64,000 nucleotides of DNA from JAAUTT01 sp038213375. GTDB lineage: Bacteria; Bacteroidota; Bacteroidia; Bacteroidales; JAAUTT01. Location of the stretch: NCBI GenBank assembly GCA_038213375.1, contig JBBQTB010000026.1:12362-76361 (forward strand). Direction: 5' to 3'. Each line of letters starts with the position of its first letter. The first letter of the stretch is position 1. Below the pieces are notes generated by a model. It ran no database searches. It saw only the letters and a list, made by a program, of their open reading frames with translations, and was not told where the DNA came from. Below, one piece after another: positions 18,300 through 26,377 of the stretch. A program made the position numbers and the translations under genes.

Positions 18300-20282
18300 T
18301 TATTTTTCGATGGTACGTTTTCCGGTACCTAAATCGATATTCACGATAGAAGTTGCACTACCTTTCACAATGATGGATGAAGTTCCTGAATAAGGTTTTT
18401 CACTGGCTGGCAGATTGCCTCTATAGCCGTTACCCTTATTAACCAAATTAAGGGAAACCTGACCTCCTGAAACGGTAGCGATAGCTGATGCACCCGAACC
18501 TGCACCAGATATTGAAGGGGTAATAGTTACAATTGGAACAGCTAAGTAACCATTTCCTGCATTAACGGTCTTAAAACCAGAAACTTGACCATCAAGAACC
18601 ATTGCAGTAAACTTAGCCTGAACTTTTTCTGCTTTGTTTACAATTGAAACCGAAGGTGCAGATGTGTAGCCTGATCCAGGTTGGGTAACAGCAATTGAAA
18701 CAATTTTACCGCTTGCTAAAATTGCAGTTGCAGTTGCTTGTGTTCCACCATTAACATTAGGGCTTCCTAACACAACATTCACCCCATTAATATAATTTGA
18801 TCCCTGATCAGTAACACTTATAGCAGAAAGACTACTTGATGTCAAATGTAAGTTGGCTTTCGCTTTTTGAGATAAGATGCTTTGAACATTATACGTTTGA
18901 GTACCATTTGTATATCCTGACCCACCATTTGTTATGGTTACTCCAAGTAACTCATATACACCACCTGTAAAGATAAACGAAGGAGTAAACGTTGCTCCTG
19001 TACCTGCACCGCCATTGTATGTGAAAGTAACATCTTCAGGTCTGTTAATAAAATATTTCCCTTTATTAGTAATACTTGCTGCGGTTATAACTCCACCTGC
19101 AACTGTAACAGAAACAACACCTTCAACCAGAACATATGGGATAGTAAGTTCGAAGTTTTCTGCTGCGGGTAAATAATTGAAACCAGCGCTTGAAACAGAA
19201 ATGTCCGTTACTCTGCCAAAAGAGTTTACGTTAAAAGAAGCTGTTCCTGTGCTTGTTGAGCCATTTTTGATAGTTGCATCGTCAAGAGGTATAGAATAAC
19301 CTGCATGTTGGGCGTATAAGGCACCATTATTTGTAATATTGATACTCCCGATTCCGTTAGAATTATCAATTACGGCATTAGCAACTGCTGGCGTAAAGGT
19401 ATAATCAGGCGCTCCTACGGTAACAACGATAAAGGTTCCTACTGTAACAGTTGAAGCGGTTTGAAAAGATGAACCGAAATTGGTGGGTATAGTAAGCACT
19501 CCAAACGTATCACGAGAAAAATAAGTATCCTGTAATAATTTTTGATCAGCTGTAAAGTCCGATACTATAATATCGTATTCCAATCCTAAGATCGTAGCAG
19601 GAACGGTCATCGAGAAATTACCGCTTGCATCAGTTGTTGCACTTAGTGAAAGTTTGTCATAACTAATAGATGTGATATTGCCACTTCCTGTTGAGGGCAA
19701 TGCTGCTGAAGTAGATTTTACAGTAGCAATAATTTTAGTACCGGTAGGAACAACTTCCGGAGTTTTATTGGTTAGGTCAGTTTCATAAATAACTCTTCCT
19801 TTAATAATACCTGTTGAGGTTCCGGCAATGGGGATTAAGGGAATTATATTACTAAGCTGACGACCACCGCTTAACGATGAAGAAGAAAGATTAACAGTAT
19901 AATTCACTTCCGAATAATCAGCCAGTGTAATATTGATATTGGCATTACCCGGCTTAATATTACTAAATGCAACTATGCCAGAAGCATCTGCTGTTTTGGT
20001 AATAATAGTCGTATCCTGTACAAATTTTACTTTAGCGCCTGTAATAGCCGATACTGCGCTTGCCGATTTTAGAGTTGAGGTCGAAGCGTCTACCAAAGTC
20101 ACCGTATAAGAAACACGGTAATTCTTTGTACTTAGTGTATCCTGATCGAGACTTTTCTGTTTGTCCAGTTGCGCCTGAAGATTCATGGCGTCTTTTTCAC
20201 TGAAATCATCTTTTTTACACGAGTTAAAATTTACACCGATTAGCGCGGCCATTAAAAACATTGAAATTCTAAACTTTTTCAT
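18300..20282 (-). CDS. Repeat-rich beta-structured lipoprotein
   Basis: 660 residues. The lipobox NFNSC is followed by KKDD. After a charged 40-residue stretch come a carboxypeptidase-regulatory-like domain (about 60-140: DASGIVAFSNIKPGNANINITLADY) and a second Ig-like domain (155-285). The C-terminal 370 residues hold six or more degenerate repeats of about 45-50 residues with the pattern I-x-V-x-x-x-G-x-x-Y (GGSGYTNGTQ, PGSGYTSAPS, AGNGYLAVPI, KGNGYRGNLP), spaced by Gly/Ala-rich TGA/SGA turns. The regularity suggests a beta-solenoid or stacked sandwich on the cell surface. The ligand is unknown. It is 48 bases downstream of the barrel protein and probably in its operon, perhaps under the LytTR regulator. 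Confidence 0.75.
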   Translation of the reverse strand: MKKFRISMFLMAALIGVNFNSCKKDDFSEKDAMNLQAQLDKQKSLDQDTLSTKNYRVSYTVTLVDASTSTLKSASAVSAITGAKVKFVQDTTIITKTADASGIVAFSNIKPGNANINITLADYSEVNYTVNLSSSSLSGGRQLSNIIPLIPIAGTSTGIIKGRVIYETDLTNKTPEVVPTGTKIIATVKSTSAALPSTGSGNITSISYDKLSLSATTDASGNFSMTVPATILGLEYDIIVSDFTADQKLLQDTYFSRDTFGVLTIPTNFGSSFQTASTVTVGTFIVVTVGAPDYTFTPAVANAVIDNSNGIGSINITNNGALYAQHAGYSIPLDDATIKNGSTSTGTASFNVNSFGRVTDISVSSAGFNYLPAAENFELTIPYVLVEGVVSVTVAGGVITAASITNKGKYFINRPEDVTFTYNGGAGTGATFTPSFIFTGGVYELLGVTITNGGSGYTNGTQTYNVQSILSQKAKANLHLTSSSLSAISVTDQGSNYINGVNVVLGSPNVNGGTQATATAILASGKIVSIAVTQPGSGYTSAPSVSIVNKAEKVQAKFTAMVLDGQVSGFKTVNAGNGYLAVPIVTITPSISGAGSGASAIATVSGGQVSLNLVNKGNGYRGNLPASEKPYSGTSSIIVKGSATSIVNIDLGTGKRTIEK

Positions 20283-20330
20283 AAATTAAACTTTTAAGTT
20301 ATTGATTTGATTGATTTTTAGATTCATTAT

Positions 20331-21065
20331 TTAAAACCCGATACCAAACGTAACGGTGAATGTATTTACTGAGAAATCGTATTGACTATTGAGGGAATTT
20401 AATCCTCCCATATTATTTATATCTCTTAATCCTATCTTATATCTTGCTTCTAACATGTAGGTAAGTTTATCGCTGGCGAAATCGAAGCCAACACCTAAAA
20501 CGGGTCCCATGTTCCATTTTTGGAAACTGGAGGATACGTTTTCAGTTCCACGCGAGGAGAGTGGAATGTCAGGATTGCCACTTATCATGTACATATCGTT
20601 CGAGGTTGCATTTAATATAAAATCGAACGAATATCCTAAGATAAGTTTGGGAGATACAGCTCCGCTTATTTTTGGAGCGCTGATATTAACCAACAATGGT
20701 ATTTGTAATGTATGCAACCTTATATCTGATGAGGTTTTGTATATACTGGTTGTATAGTTTACCGAACTTGCAGGATAAATAAGGTACGGATTTGCGTGGA
20801 ATGCGCCTTCCTGAACGTAATTTGCTTCAATGGACAAACCTAAAAAAGAAATGGGCTTAAATTCGGCAAAAGCGCCAATAGTCATGCCACCCCTCATTCC
20901 GGTAAATACATCCTGATGATTGGTAAATCCTGAAAAAACTCCGCCGGCCTTAATTCCAAATGAGAATTGCTTGCTGGCAGAACCACTGTTGTCTTGTGCC
21001 TGCAGAAATACCCCTGAAGTCAAAAGCAACAAAAGAAACGCACTGATTGTTTTTCTATTCTTCAT
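20331..21065 (-). CDS. PorT-like outer-membrane beta-barrel protein
   Basis: 244 residues from the ATG at 21065, which gives a standard signal peptide (MKNRKTISAFLLLLLTSG, cut after LQAQ); an upstream ATG at 21119 would add 18 residues without purpose. The mature part has eight or so amphipathic strands with GIKAGGVFSGFT, GAFAEFKPISFLGLSIEANYV and a terminal FGIGF, typical of small PorT-family barrels. The upstream gap to the LytTR gene carries three TACGT-type boxes, so this gene is a likely target of that regulator. The function beyond membrane insertion is unknown. Confidence 0.8.
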   Translation of the reverse strand: MKNRKTISAFLLLLLTSGVFLQAQDNSGSASKQFSFGIKAGGVFSGFTNHQDVFTGMRGGMTIGAFAEFKPISFLGLSIEANYVQEGAFHANPYLIYPASSVNYTTSIYKTSSDIRLHTLQIPLLVNISAPKISGAVSPKLILGYSFDFILNATSNDMYMISGNPDIPLSSRGTENVSSSFQKWNMGPVLGVGFDFASDKLTYMLEARYKIGLRDINNMGGLNSLNSQYDFSVNTFTVTFGIGF

Positions 21066-21161
21066 ACAATAAATAATTAAGTTTATTTTAGTTATTAATT
21101 TATTCAATATAAAAATCAAAACTTACATGAAACGAGAATTATCACTTTCAATTGACAAGAT

Positions 21162-21204
21162 TACGTAAATAGCATTTAAAAGTTACGTTGATTTATTTAA
21201 CGTA
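21162..21204. promoter_or_regulatory. Candidate LytTR-binding direct repeats
   Basis: TACGTAAAT (21162-21170) and TACGTTGAT (21184-21192) are direct repeats 22 bases apart, about two helical turns. A third box, TACGTTAAA, lies on the minus strand at 21204-21196. Direct 9-bp repeats at this spacing are the hallmark of LytTR-family sites, and TACGTTAAT is, as I recall, the PlnC-type box. They lie between the LytTR gene and the start of the barrel gene. Confidence 0.5.
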
Positions 21205-21233
21205 CGAATTTTGCAAATAACCGTTAGCAAAAA

Positions 21234-22046
21234 TCAATTTAACGTTTCGCCGGTATAGCGAAAGTCGCCGTTTGAGTTTTTTATTTCGCTGTTTTTTCTA
21301 AGAAAAAGGTTTATAAATTCCTCCTGGCGGCGGGTAGCAACCTCAAATTTCTGTTCATTCTCAAGAATTACAACAAATCCATCCCTTCGGGAAAAGCTTT
21401 TTACGTAGTTGATATTTAAAAGGGTAGACTTATGAATCCTGAAAAAACACACTGATGAAAGAAGTTCTTCAATATTTTTTAAAGTTTTGGTAATAAAATA
21501 CGAATCACCGTTAACTGTATATATGTAGGTATAGTTCTCCGAAGCCTGGCAATATAAGATCTCATTTAATCGAACTAACTGAAATCCATCTGATGTTGGC
21601 AATGCAATTTTTTCACAGAGGGAGATGCCCATTCTAAAATTTTCAGATATGTTTTGAACATTTACCTTTTTTGGTTTCAGAGTTTTCTTTTTGTTCTCTA
21701 ATCGAATAACAGCGCCGCGTAAATCAATCAAATTAATGGGTTTAATCAGATAATCGATGGCCGAATGTCTTAGTGCTGAAATTGCGTAATCATGACTTGC
21801 TGTGGCAAATATTACTTCAAATTTATAATCAGATAGTTGAGAAAGTAAGTTAAATCCATTTCCGTCCGGAAGCTCAATATCTAAAAAGATAAGTTCGGGA
21901 GATTTATTGTGGATTAATTTCATGCCATCTCTGGCATTGGAAGCAATTCCTACCAGCATCAATTCTTCACAAAAGTTAGTAGTAATAAGTTGACGCAATG
22001 ATTCCATTGCCAAACGATCGTCTTCAATAATAACGCAAGTTGTCAT
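21234..22046 (-). CDS. LytTR-family response regulator
   Basis: 270 residues. The receiver domain (2-120) has acidic residues E8, D9 and D10, phosphoacceptor Asp56 in FLDIELPDG, and the conserved Lys in YLIKPI. A LytTR DNA-binding domain covers about 160-260 (YCQASENYTYIYT...FFRIHKSTLLNINYVKSF). Such regulators are normally activated by 7TM or LytS-type sensor kinases, but no kinase gene is present anywhere in this window, so the partner is elsewhere. The candidate operator boxes just downstream suggest it controls the barrel protein and the two lipoproteins that follow on the same strand. Confidence 0.92.
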   Translation of the reverse strand: MTTCVIIEDDRLAMESLRQLITTNFCEELMLVGIASNARDGMKLIHNKSPELIFLDIELPDGNGFNLLSQLSDYKFEVIFATASHDYAISALRHSAIDYLIKPINLIDLRGAVIRLENKKKTLKPKKVNVQNISENFRMGISLCEKIALPTSDGFQLVRLNEILYCQASENYTYIYTVNGDSYFITKTLKNIEELLSSVCFFRIHKSTLLNINYVKSFSRRDGFVVILENEQKFEVATRRQEEFINLFLRKNSEIKNSNGDFRYTGETLN

Positions 22047-22204
22047 AACGGTTTTGTTGGTTAGCTTCTTTTAATATTTCCAATAGCTAAATATATTAAA
22101 TATTTAGTATCACCACATAAAACTTAAACCATATTTTTTCAAAAAAATAATGTAATTTTTGAAATGTCGTCCGTAAGTCGGTTATATAAAACCAGATATT
22201 TGAC

Positions 22205-22232
22205 TCAGATGCAGCCTAAGCCGGACGGGAGG
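22205..22232. repeat. Partial palindromic repeat, family A copy 3
   Basis: Only the right arm is present: GCAGCCTAAGCCGGACGGGA, matching the GCCTAAGCCGAACGG end of copy 2. It lies between the LytTR gene and the TlpA-like gene. Confidence 0.5.
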
Positions 22233-22257
22233 TAACTTCTAACTCCTTTGTATCATA

Positions 22258-23355
22258 TTATTTAATCAATTCAGCTAATTTCTTTTGCAGATCCTCGCCC
22301 CTAAGGTTTTTGGCTATAATCACTCCTTTTGGGTCGAGAAGAATGTTGGAGGGAATACTTCTTATTCCATACAATTTTCCTGCGGCATTATCCCATTTCT
22401 TTAGATCCGACACATGATTCCATGTTAGTTTATCGTCTTTAATAGCTTTCAGCCACGATTCTTTGTTATTATCGAATGAAACACCAAGTACGTTGAATCC
22501 CTTTTTGTTAAATTTCTTGTAAACTTCTACAACATTGGGATTTTCCTGACGGCAAGGCGAACACCACGATGCCCAGAAATCAACCAATAAGTATTTGCCA
22601 TAGAGTGATGATAAGGCAACTGACTTTCCATCAACATCATTCATGGTAAAATCTACAGCTGGTTGTCCGATTTCGATTTTCTTCAAAATAGAAATATAGT
22701 CTTTTAACATCATCACATAGACTGACTTATTCAATGTTGAGTCGAATGCAGCAGTAATGGAATCGAGAGTGTTTAAATTAGTTTCGTAAACAAGGTTACT
22801 CCATGTAAGATAAGCAGATATAACAGAAGATTCGTTGGCAACCACATACAATCTGGTGCCCTTCGACTGATCGGCGGTAACTTTTTCGTAAATTGAATCA
22901 ACTTTACTCATGAATGCTTTATTGCCCGCGTCTTTGGCCTTGATGTATTCACTATATAAGGAATCGAGTTTGTTTTTGTATATTTTTTGCGAGGATCTGA
23001 AAATATCATATTCCTCCTGAACTTTAGATCCTGTAATCTTTACCTCACTTAAACTATCTTTTCGGCCATTAATGGCAATTTCATTATTATCAACAAATAC
23101 AGAAATAGGAGGAAGAGTATCCGCCAACACGATACGGTACATTTCGGGCACTTCCACTTTTCCTATAAATTTGAAGCCTCCTGACTTAACAATGGCTGTG
23201 TCAGTGGTCTTCCAGTTGCCCTCAGCAAATTTTTTCAAAAGAACTTTTCCGTCAGGCAAATTCTTAATATTTCCGGTGATTTTAAAGCCTTCATTAATTT
23301 TTGATGTACAGGCAAATGCCAATAAAACCAAGATAATCGGAACTAATTTTTTCAT
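22258..23355 (-). CDS. TlpA/ResA-like thiol-disulfide oxidoreductase lipoprotein with DUF4369 domain
   Basis: 365 residues. The N-terminus ends in a lipobox-like LLAFAC, so the protein is probably membrane-anchored in the periplasm. Residues about 20-120 match the beta-rich DUF4369 domain common in this phylum (GFKITGNIKNLPDGKVLLKK). Residues 120-225 are helical. Residues 230-365 form a thioredoxin fold with catalytic C265 and C268 (WASWCSPCRQE) and the cis-Pro region (SIPSNILLDPKG). It probably reduces disulfides, for example during cytochrome c maturation or stress. It starts 1 base after the meaB stop, so the two genes form an operon although their functions look unrelated. Confidence 0.88.
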   Translation of the reverse strand: MKKLVPIILVLLAFACTSKINEGFKITGNIKNLPDGKVLLKKFAEGNWKTTDTAIVKSGGFKFIGKVEVPEMYRIVLADTLPPISVFVDNNEIAINGRKDSLSEVKITGSKVQEEYDIFRSSQKIYKNKLDSLYSEYIKAKDAGNKAFMSKVDSIYEKVTADQSKGTRLYVVANESSVISAYLTWSNLVYETNLNTLDSITAAFDSTLNKSVYVMMLKDYISILKKIEIGQPAVDFTMNDVDGKSVALSSLYGKYLLVDFWASWCSPCRQENPNVVEVYKKFNKKGFNVLGVSFDNNKESWLKAIKDDKLTWNHVSDLKKWDNAAGKLYGIRSIPSNILLDPKGVIIAKNLRGEDLQKKLAELIK

Positions 23356-23356
23356 T

Positions 23357-24454
23357 TTATTCTTGTTTTGAGTGATTAAAATATTTTGATAATAATTTTT
23401 TAGCAGCGATAAATGAAGAAAGCTGGTTGTTAAGCACCATTTCTTCGTAAGCCGGTAAAAGATGTTCTATTTGAAGATGATGATAGAAATGGTCGTTGAG
23501 AGCTTCGTTAATAGTTTCGTACATCCAATATTTGGCCTGCTCCTGACGACGTTGCTGGAAGTATTTGTTTTGTTGGGTTAATTGCACATACTCTGATAAT
23601 GTCTCCCAAATTTTATCTATGCCAAAACCATTAATGGCTGAGCACATTAAAACCTGAGGAATCCATTCCGATGCCGATTTTGGAAAAAGATGCAGAGCGG
23701 TTCGGTACTGAACAGCAGCTATCTCAGCCTTATGGAAATTATTTCCATCCGATTTGGTGATGGCAATGGTATCGGCCATTTCCATAATTCCACGTTTAAT
23801 ACCTTGAAGCTCGTCACCTGCACCAGCCAGCATCAAAAGCAGAAAGAAATCGACCATGGAATGAACTGCAGTTTCCGACTGTCCAACACCCACAGTTTCA
23901 ATAAATATAGTGTCAAAACCGGCCGCTTCACAAAGAACAATGGTTTCACGGGTTTTACGTGCTACACCGCCAAGAGAGCCTGATGTAGGCGATGGACGGA
24001 TAAATGCATTCGGATCCACCGACAATTTTTCCATACGGGTTTTATCGCCCAAAATACTTCCTTTGGAACGTTCTGATGAAGGATCGATGGCAAGCACCGC
24101 CAGCTTTTTCCCCAGCGAAGTTACATAAACGCCTATGCACTCGATAAAAGTACTTTTACCTACCCCCGGAACACCGGTAATGCCTATCCGAATTGATTTG
24201 CCTGAAAAGGGAAGGCACTTTTCTATTATTTCCTGAGCTATTTTGTGATGACCTGGCAACGAACTTTCCACCATGGTAATGGCCTGACTTAAAATAGTTC
24301 GGTTACCACTTAAAATGCCATCAACAAATTCCTGAACGGCGAGTTTCTTTTTCGTATTTCTGATGAAATTTCTCACCGAATCGTCATTTACTGACGATGG
24401 TTGCTCAATGCCTTGGTTTACAGTTAGTGCACTTTTAAATTGTTCGTGTTCCAT
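23357..24454 (-). CDS. meaB: MeaB/ArgK-type GTPase chaperone of methylmalonyl-CoA mutase
   Basis: 365 residues. This G3E-family GTPase protects and reloads B12-dependent methylmalonyl-CoA mutase. The Walker A motif GVPGVGKSTF is at about residue 95, followed by DPSSERSKGSILGDKTRM (the base-specific MeaB/ArgK block) and IETVGVGQSE; ITKSDG stands for NKxD. I start at ATG 24454 because an in-frame ATG at 24481 overlaps the predicted -7 box (24479-24486, TACCTTTG on this strand). The mutase subunits are not in the window. Propionate/succinate interconversion with biotin-dependent decarboxylation is usual in Bacteroidia, and the carboxyltransferase pair at 53-55 kb may belong to the same metabolism. 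Confidence 0.93.
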   Translation of the reverse strand: MEHEQFKSALTVNQGIEQPSSVNDDSVRNFIRNTKKKLAVQEFVDGILSGNRTILSQAITMVESSLPGHHKIAQEIIEKCLPFSGKSIRIGITGVPGVGKSTFIECIGVYVTSLGKKLAVLAIDPSSERSKGSILGDKTRMEKLSVDPNAFIRPSPTSGSLGGVARKTRETIVLCEAAGFDTIFIETVGVGQSETAVHSMVDFFLLLMLAGAGDELQGIKRGIMEMADTIAITKSDGNNFHKAEIAAVQYRTALHLFPKSASEWIPQVLMCSAINGFGIDKIWETLSEYVQLTQQNKYFQQRRQEQAKYWMYETINEALNDHFYHHLQIEHLLPAYEEMVLNNQLSSFIAAKKLLSKYFNHSKQE

Positions 24455-24478
24455 AAATGCAAGTAACAAAATTTTTCT

Positions 24479-24486
24479 CAAAGGTA
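24479..24486 (-). promoter_or_regulatory. Candidate -7 box of meaB
   Basis: TACCTTTG on the minus strand matches TAnnTTTG. It lies about 25 bases upstream of ATG 24454. It is divergent to the ispE promoter 45 bases away. Confidence 0.45.
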
Positions 24487-24508
24487 CAGGTTTAGGGAAA
24501 CTATACTA

Positions 24509-24538
24509 TTTATACACAGTCAAAATTCCTTATTTTTG
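24509..24538 (+). promoter_or_regulatory. Candidate promoter of ispE
   Basis: TATTTTTG (24531-24538) matches the -7 consensus. A TTT (24509-24511) sits 19 bases upstream as a possible -33 contact. The ispE ATG follows 16 bases after the box. Confidence 0.45.
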
Positions 24539-24554
24539 TAAAAAACAATTTACC

Positions 24555-25385
24555 ATGCTCTGTTTTCCAAATGCAAAAATCAACCTTGGACTGAACATTA
24601 TTGAACGACGACCCGATAATTTTCATAACATCGCAACTGTTTTTTACCCAATTCCTCTAAGCGATATCCTCGAAATAATTCATAGCGAAAATAATTTAAA
24701 TAAGGTTGAGTTGAAAATCACCGGAATGCTGATTTCCGGAGATGCCGAAAGTAACTTATCCGTCAAAGCGTATCACTTATTGGATAAAGAATTCGATCTG
24801 CCTCCTGTTGCTATATACCTGCATAAACTTGTTCCGATGGGTGCGGGTTTTGGAGGAGGTTCATCCAATGGTACTTTTACTCTTACATTGCTAAACCAGC
24901 TTTTCGAACTGGGCCTTGCCGATGATCAACTGGCTGTTTACGCGGAACAACTTGGCAGCGATTGTGCCTTTTTCATTCACAATAAACCGGCGTTTGGTAC
25001 TGGCAAAGGGAATGTATTGAAGGATATACAACTGGATGTTTCAGGGAAATACCTTGTTTTGGTTAAACCGGATGTTTTTATCAGCACTTCCGAAGCCTAT
25101 GCTGATGTAAAGCCTGTAAAACTAAGCCACTCATTACCAGAACTTCTTAAGCACCCCATAACCGATTGGAAACAACTGGTGATAAACGATTTTGAAGACA
25201 GTATCTTTTCGAGGCATCCCGAAATTAAAATAATAAAAAATGACCTGTACAAACAGGGAGCCATATATGCTTCTATGACTGGCAGCGGATCGGCAGTATA
25301 TGGAATTTTCGACGATGAGGTGAAATTGAAAACCTTGTTTGCGGGGATGTTTTATTGGGGCGGATGGTTGAAAATGAAGATATAA
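24555..25385 (+). CDS. ispE: 4-diphosphocytidyl-2-C-methyl-D-erythritol kinase
   Basis: 276 residues. This GHMP kinase phosphorylates CDP-methylerythritol in the non-mevalonate isoprenoid pathway. The N-terminal PNAKINLGLNI motif, the ATP-binding loop VPMGAGFGGGSSNG near residue 97 and the C-terminal ASMTGSGSAVYGIF are all present. The frame is open upstream to 24363, but those codons run antisense inside meaB and past the promoter, so ATG 24555 is the start. The length is normal for the family. Confidence 0.95.
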   Translation: MLCFPNAKINLGLNIIERRPDNFHNIATVFYPIPLSDILEIIHSENNLNKVELKITGMLISGDAESNLSVKAYHLLDKEFDLPPVAIYLHKLVPMGAGFGGGSSNGTFTLTLLNQLFELGLADDQLAVYAEQLGSDCAFFIHNKPAFGTGKGNVLKDIQLDVSGKYLVLVKPDVFISTSEAYADVKPVKLSHSLPELLKHPITDWKQLVINDFEDSIFSRHPEIKIIKNDLYKQGAIYASMTGSGSAVYGIFDDEVKLKTLFAGMFYWGGWLKMKI

Positions 25386-25410
25386 ATTATTAACACCTTT
25401 TGCACTGAGG

Positions 25411-25557
25411 TCCGGCTGAGGTTGCACCTCAGCCGAAAATATGTTGTTAGGCTATTGCCTCAGTAGAAAATAAAAAAATCAATTTAGAGAATAGTAGTTT
25501 TGAATTTAGGCCTAGCTTAAAAAAATATAGGCGGCCAAGGCAAAGCCTAAGCAGAAC
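25411..25557. repeat. Composite palindromic repeat, family A copy 4
   Basis: The left part is a perfect 10-bp palindrome CGGCTGAGGT/ACCTCAGCCG (25413-25422 and 25426-25435). The middle is AGGCTATTGCCT (25449-25460). The right part is GGCCAAGGC-AAA-GCCTAAGC followed by AGAAC (25532-25557). It fills most of the 300-base gap between ispE and tadA. Confidence 0.65.
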
Positions 25558-25688
25558 AAAGAGAATCCATTAATCGCATCCCAGCCAATTCTAAATCCAT
25601 TAGTCCGCTAAGCCATTGTAAAAATCCAAACATCGGTGTATTTTTACAGAATAATTGAAGAAAACCAATATCTTGCGAAAAACTAAAG

Positions 25689-26126
25689 ATGTTTACCCAC
25701 GAGTATTTCATGAAAGAGGCCTTAAAAGAGGCACATAAAGCGCTGGTTAAAGATGAGGTACCCATTGGGGCGGTGGTGGTTTGTCAGAATATTATCATTG
25801 CCAGGGCTCATAATCTTACCGAAACATTAACCGACGTTACCGCTCATGCCGAAATGCAAGCCATAACGGCGGCAGCCGGATACCTAGGAGGGAAATATCT
25901 TGATCAGTGCACTATGTACGTAACCCTGGAACCATGTCCAATGTGTGCGGGAGCTTTGTTTTGGGCACAGCTGGAATCGCTGGTATTTGGAGCACACGAT
26001 ACAAAACGTGGATACTCATTATACAAAACACCCTTGCTTCATCCGAAAACAAAAGTTGTTACCGGTATTTTTCAGGATGAATCTTCCAAACTTTTAAAGG
26101 ATTTTTTTGCAAAAAGAAGAAAATAA
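25689..26126 (+). CDS. tadA: tRNA-specific adenosine deaminase TadA-type nucleoside deaminase
   Basis: 145 residues. This zinc enzyme deaminates wobble adenosine-34 to inosine in tRNA-Arg(ACG). The zinc ligands and the proton shuttle are visible: H53 and E55 in TAHAEMQA, and C83 and C86 in LEPCPMCAG. The N-terminal FMKEALKEAHKALVKDEVPIGAVVV is characteristic of TadA as opposed to cytidine or guanine deaminases, although guanine deaminase cannot be fully excluded. It is a single gene, with a family A repeat upstream and a family C hairpin downstream. Confidence 0.88.
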   Translation: MFTHEYFMKEALKEAHKALVKDEVPIGAVVVCQNIIIARAHNLTETLTDVTAHAEMQAITAAAGYLGGKYLDQCTMYVTLEPCPMCAGALFWAQLESLVFGAHDTKRGYSLYKTPLLHPKTKVVTGIFQDESSKLLKDFFAKRRK

Positions 26127-26203
26127 ATTAAAAAGTGCCAATACCTAAGAGCTAAGAACAAAGATGTATACTAACTCTATTCAGACATTTTAGAAAAACC
26201 AGC

Positions 26204-26280
26204 CAGCTTTACCCTGAATCCCTAAAGAAATAGTTTGATTTTTCAGCTTTGTCTCTTCAGGGATTGGGGTAAAAAAGCTG
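26204..26280. repeat. Imperfect inverted repeat, family C copy 1
   Basis: CAGCTTTACCCTGAATCCCT (from 26204) is mirrored by AGGGATTGGGGTAAAAAAGCTG ending at 26280. The arms are about 22 bases and the loop about 30. It may act as a terminator after tadA. Related TTGGGGTAAAA-containing pieces occur at 44866-44955 and 62786-62830. Confidence 0.55.
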
Positions 26281-26377
26281 AAAAAACATCCAAACATTTA
26301 AACTGTAAAGTATAACTATCTAATTTAAAATAACGATTTAATATATTTACTTAAAACTAATTCAATAAACGAAAAAC

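Noticed and set aside
24363..24554. Longer ispE reading frame
   Set aside because: It runs antisense through the start of meaB and over both predicted promoters; homology begins at 24555.
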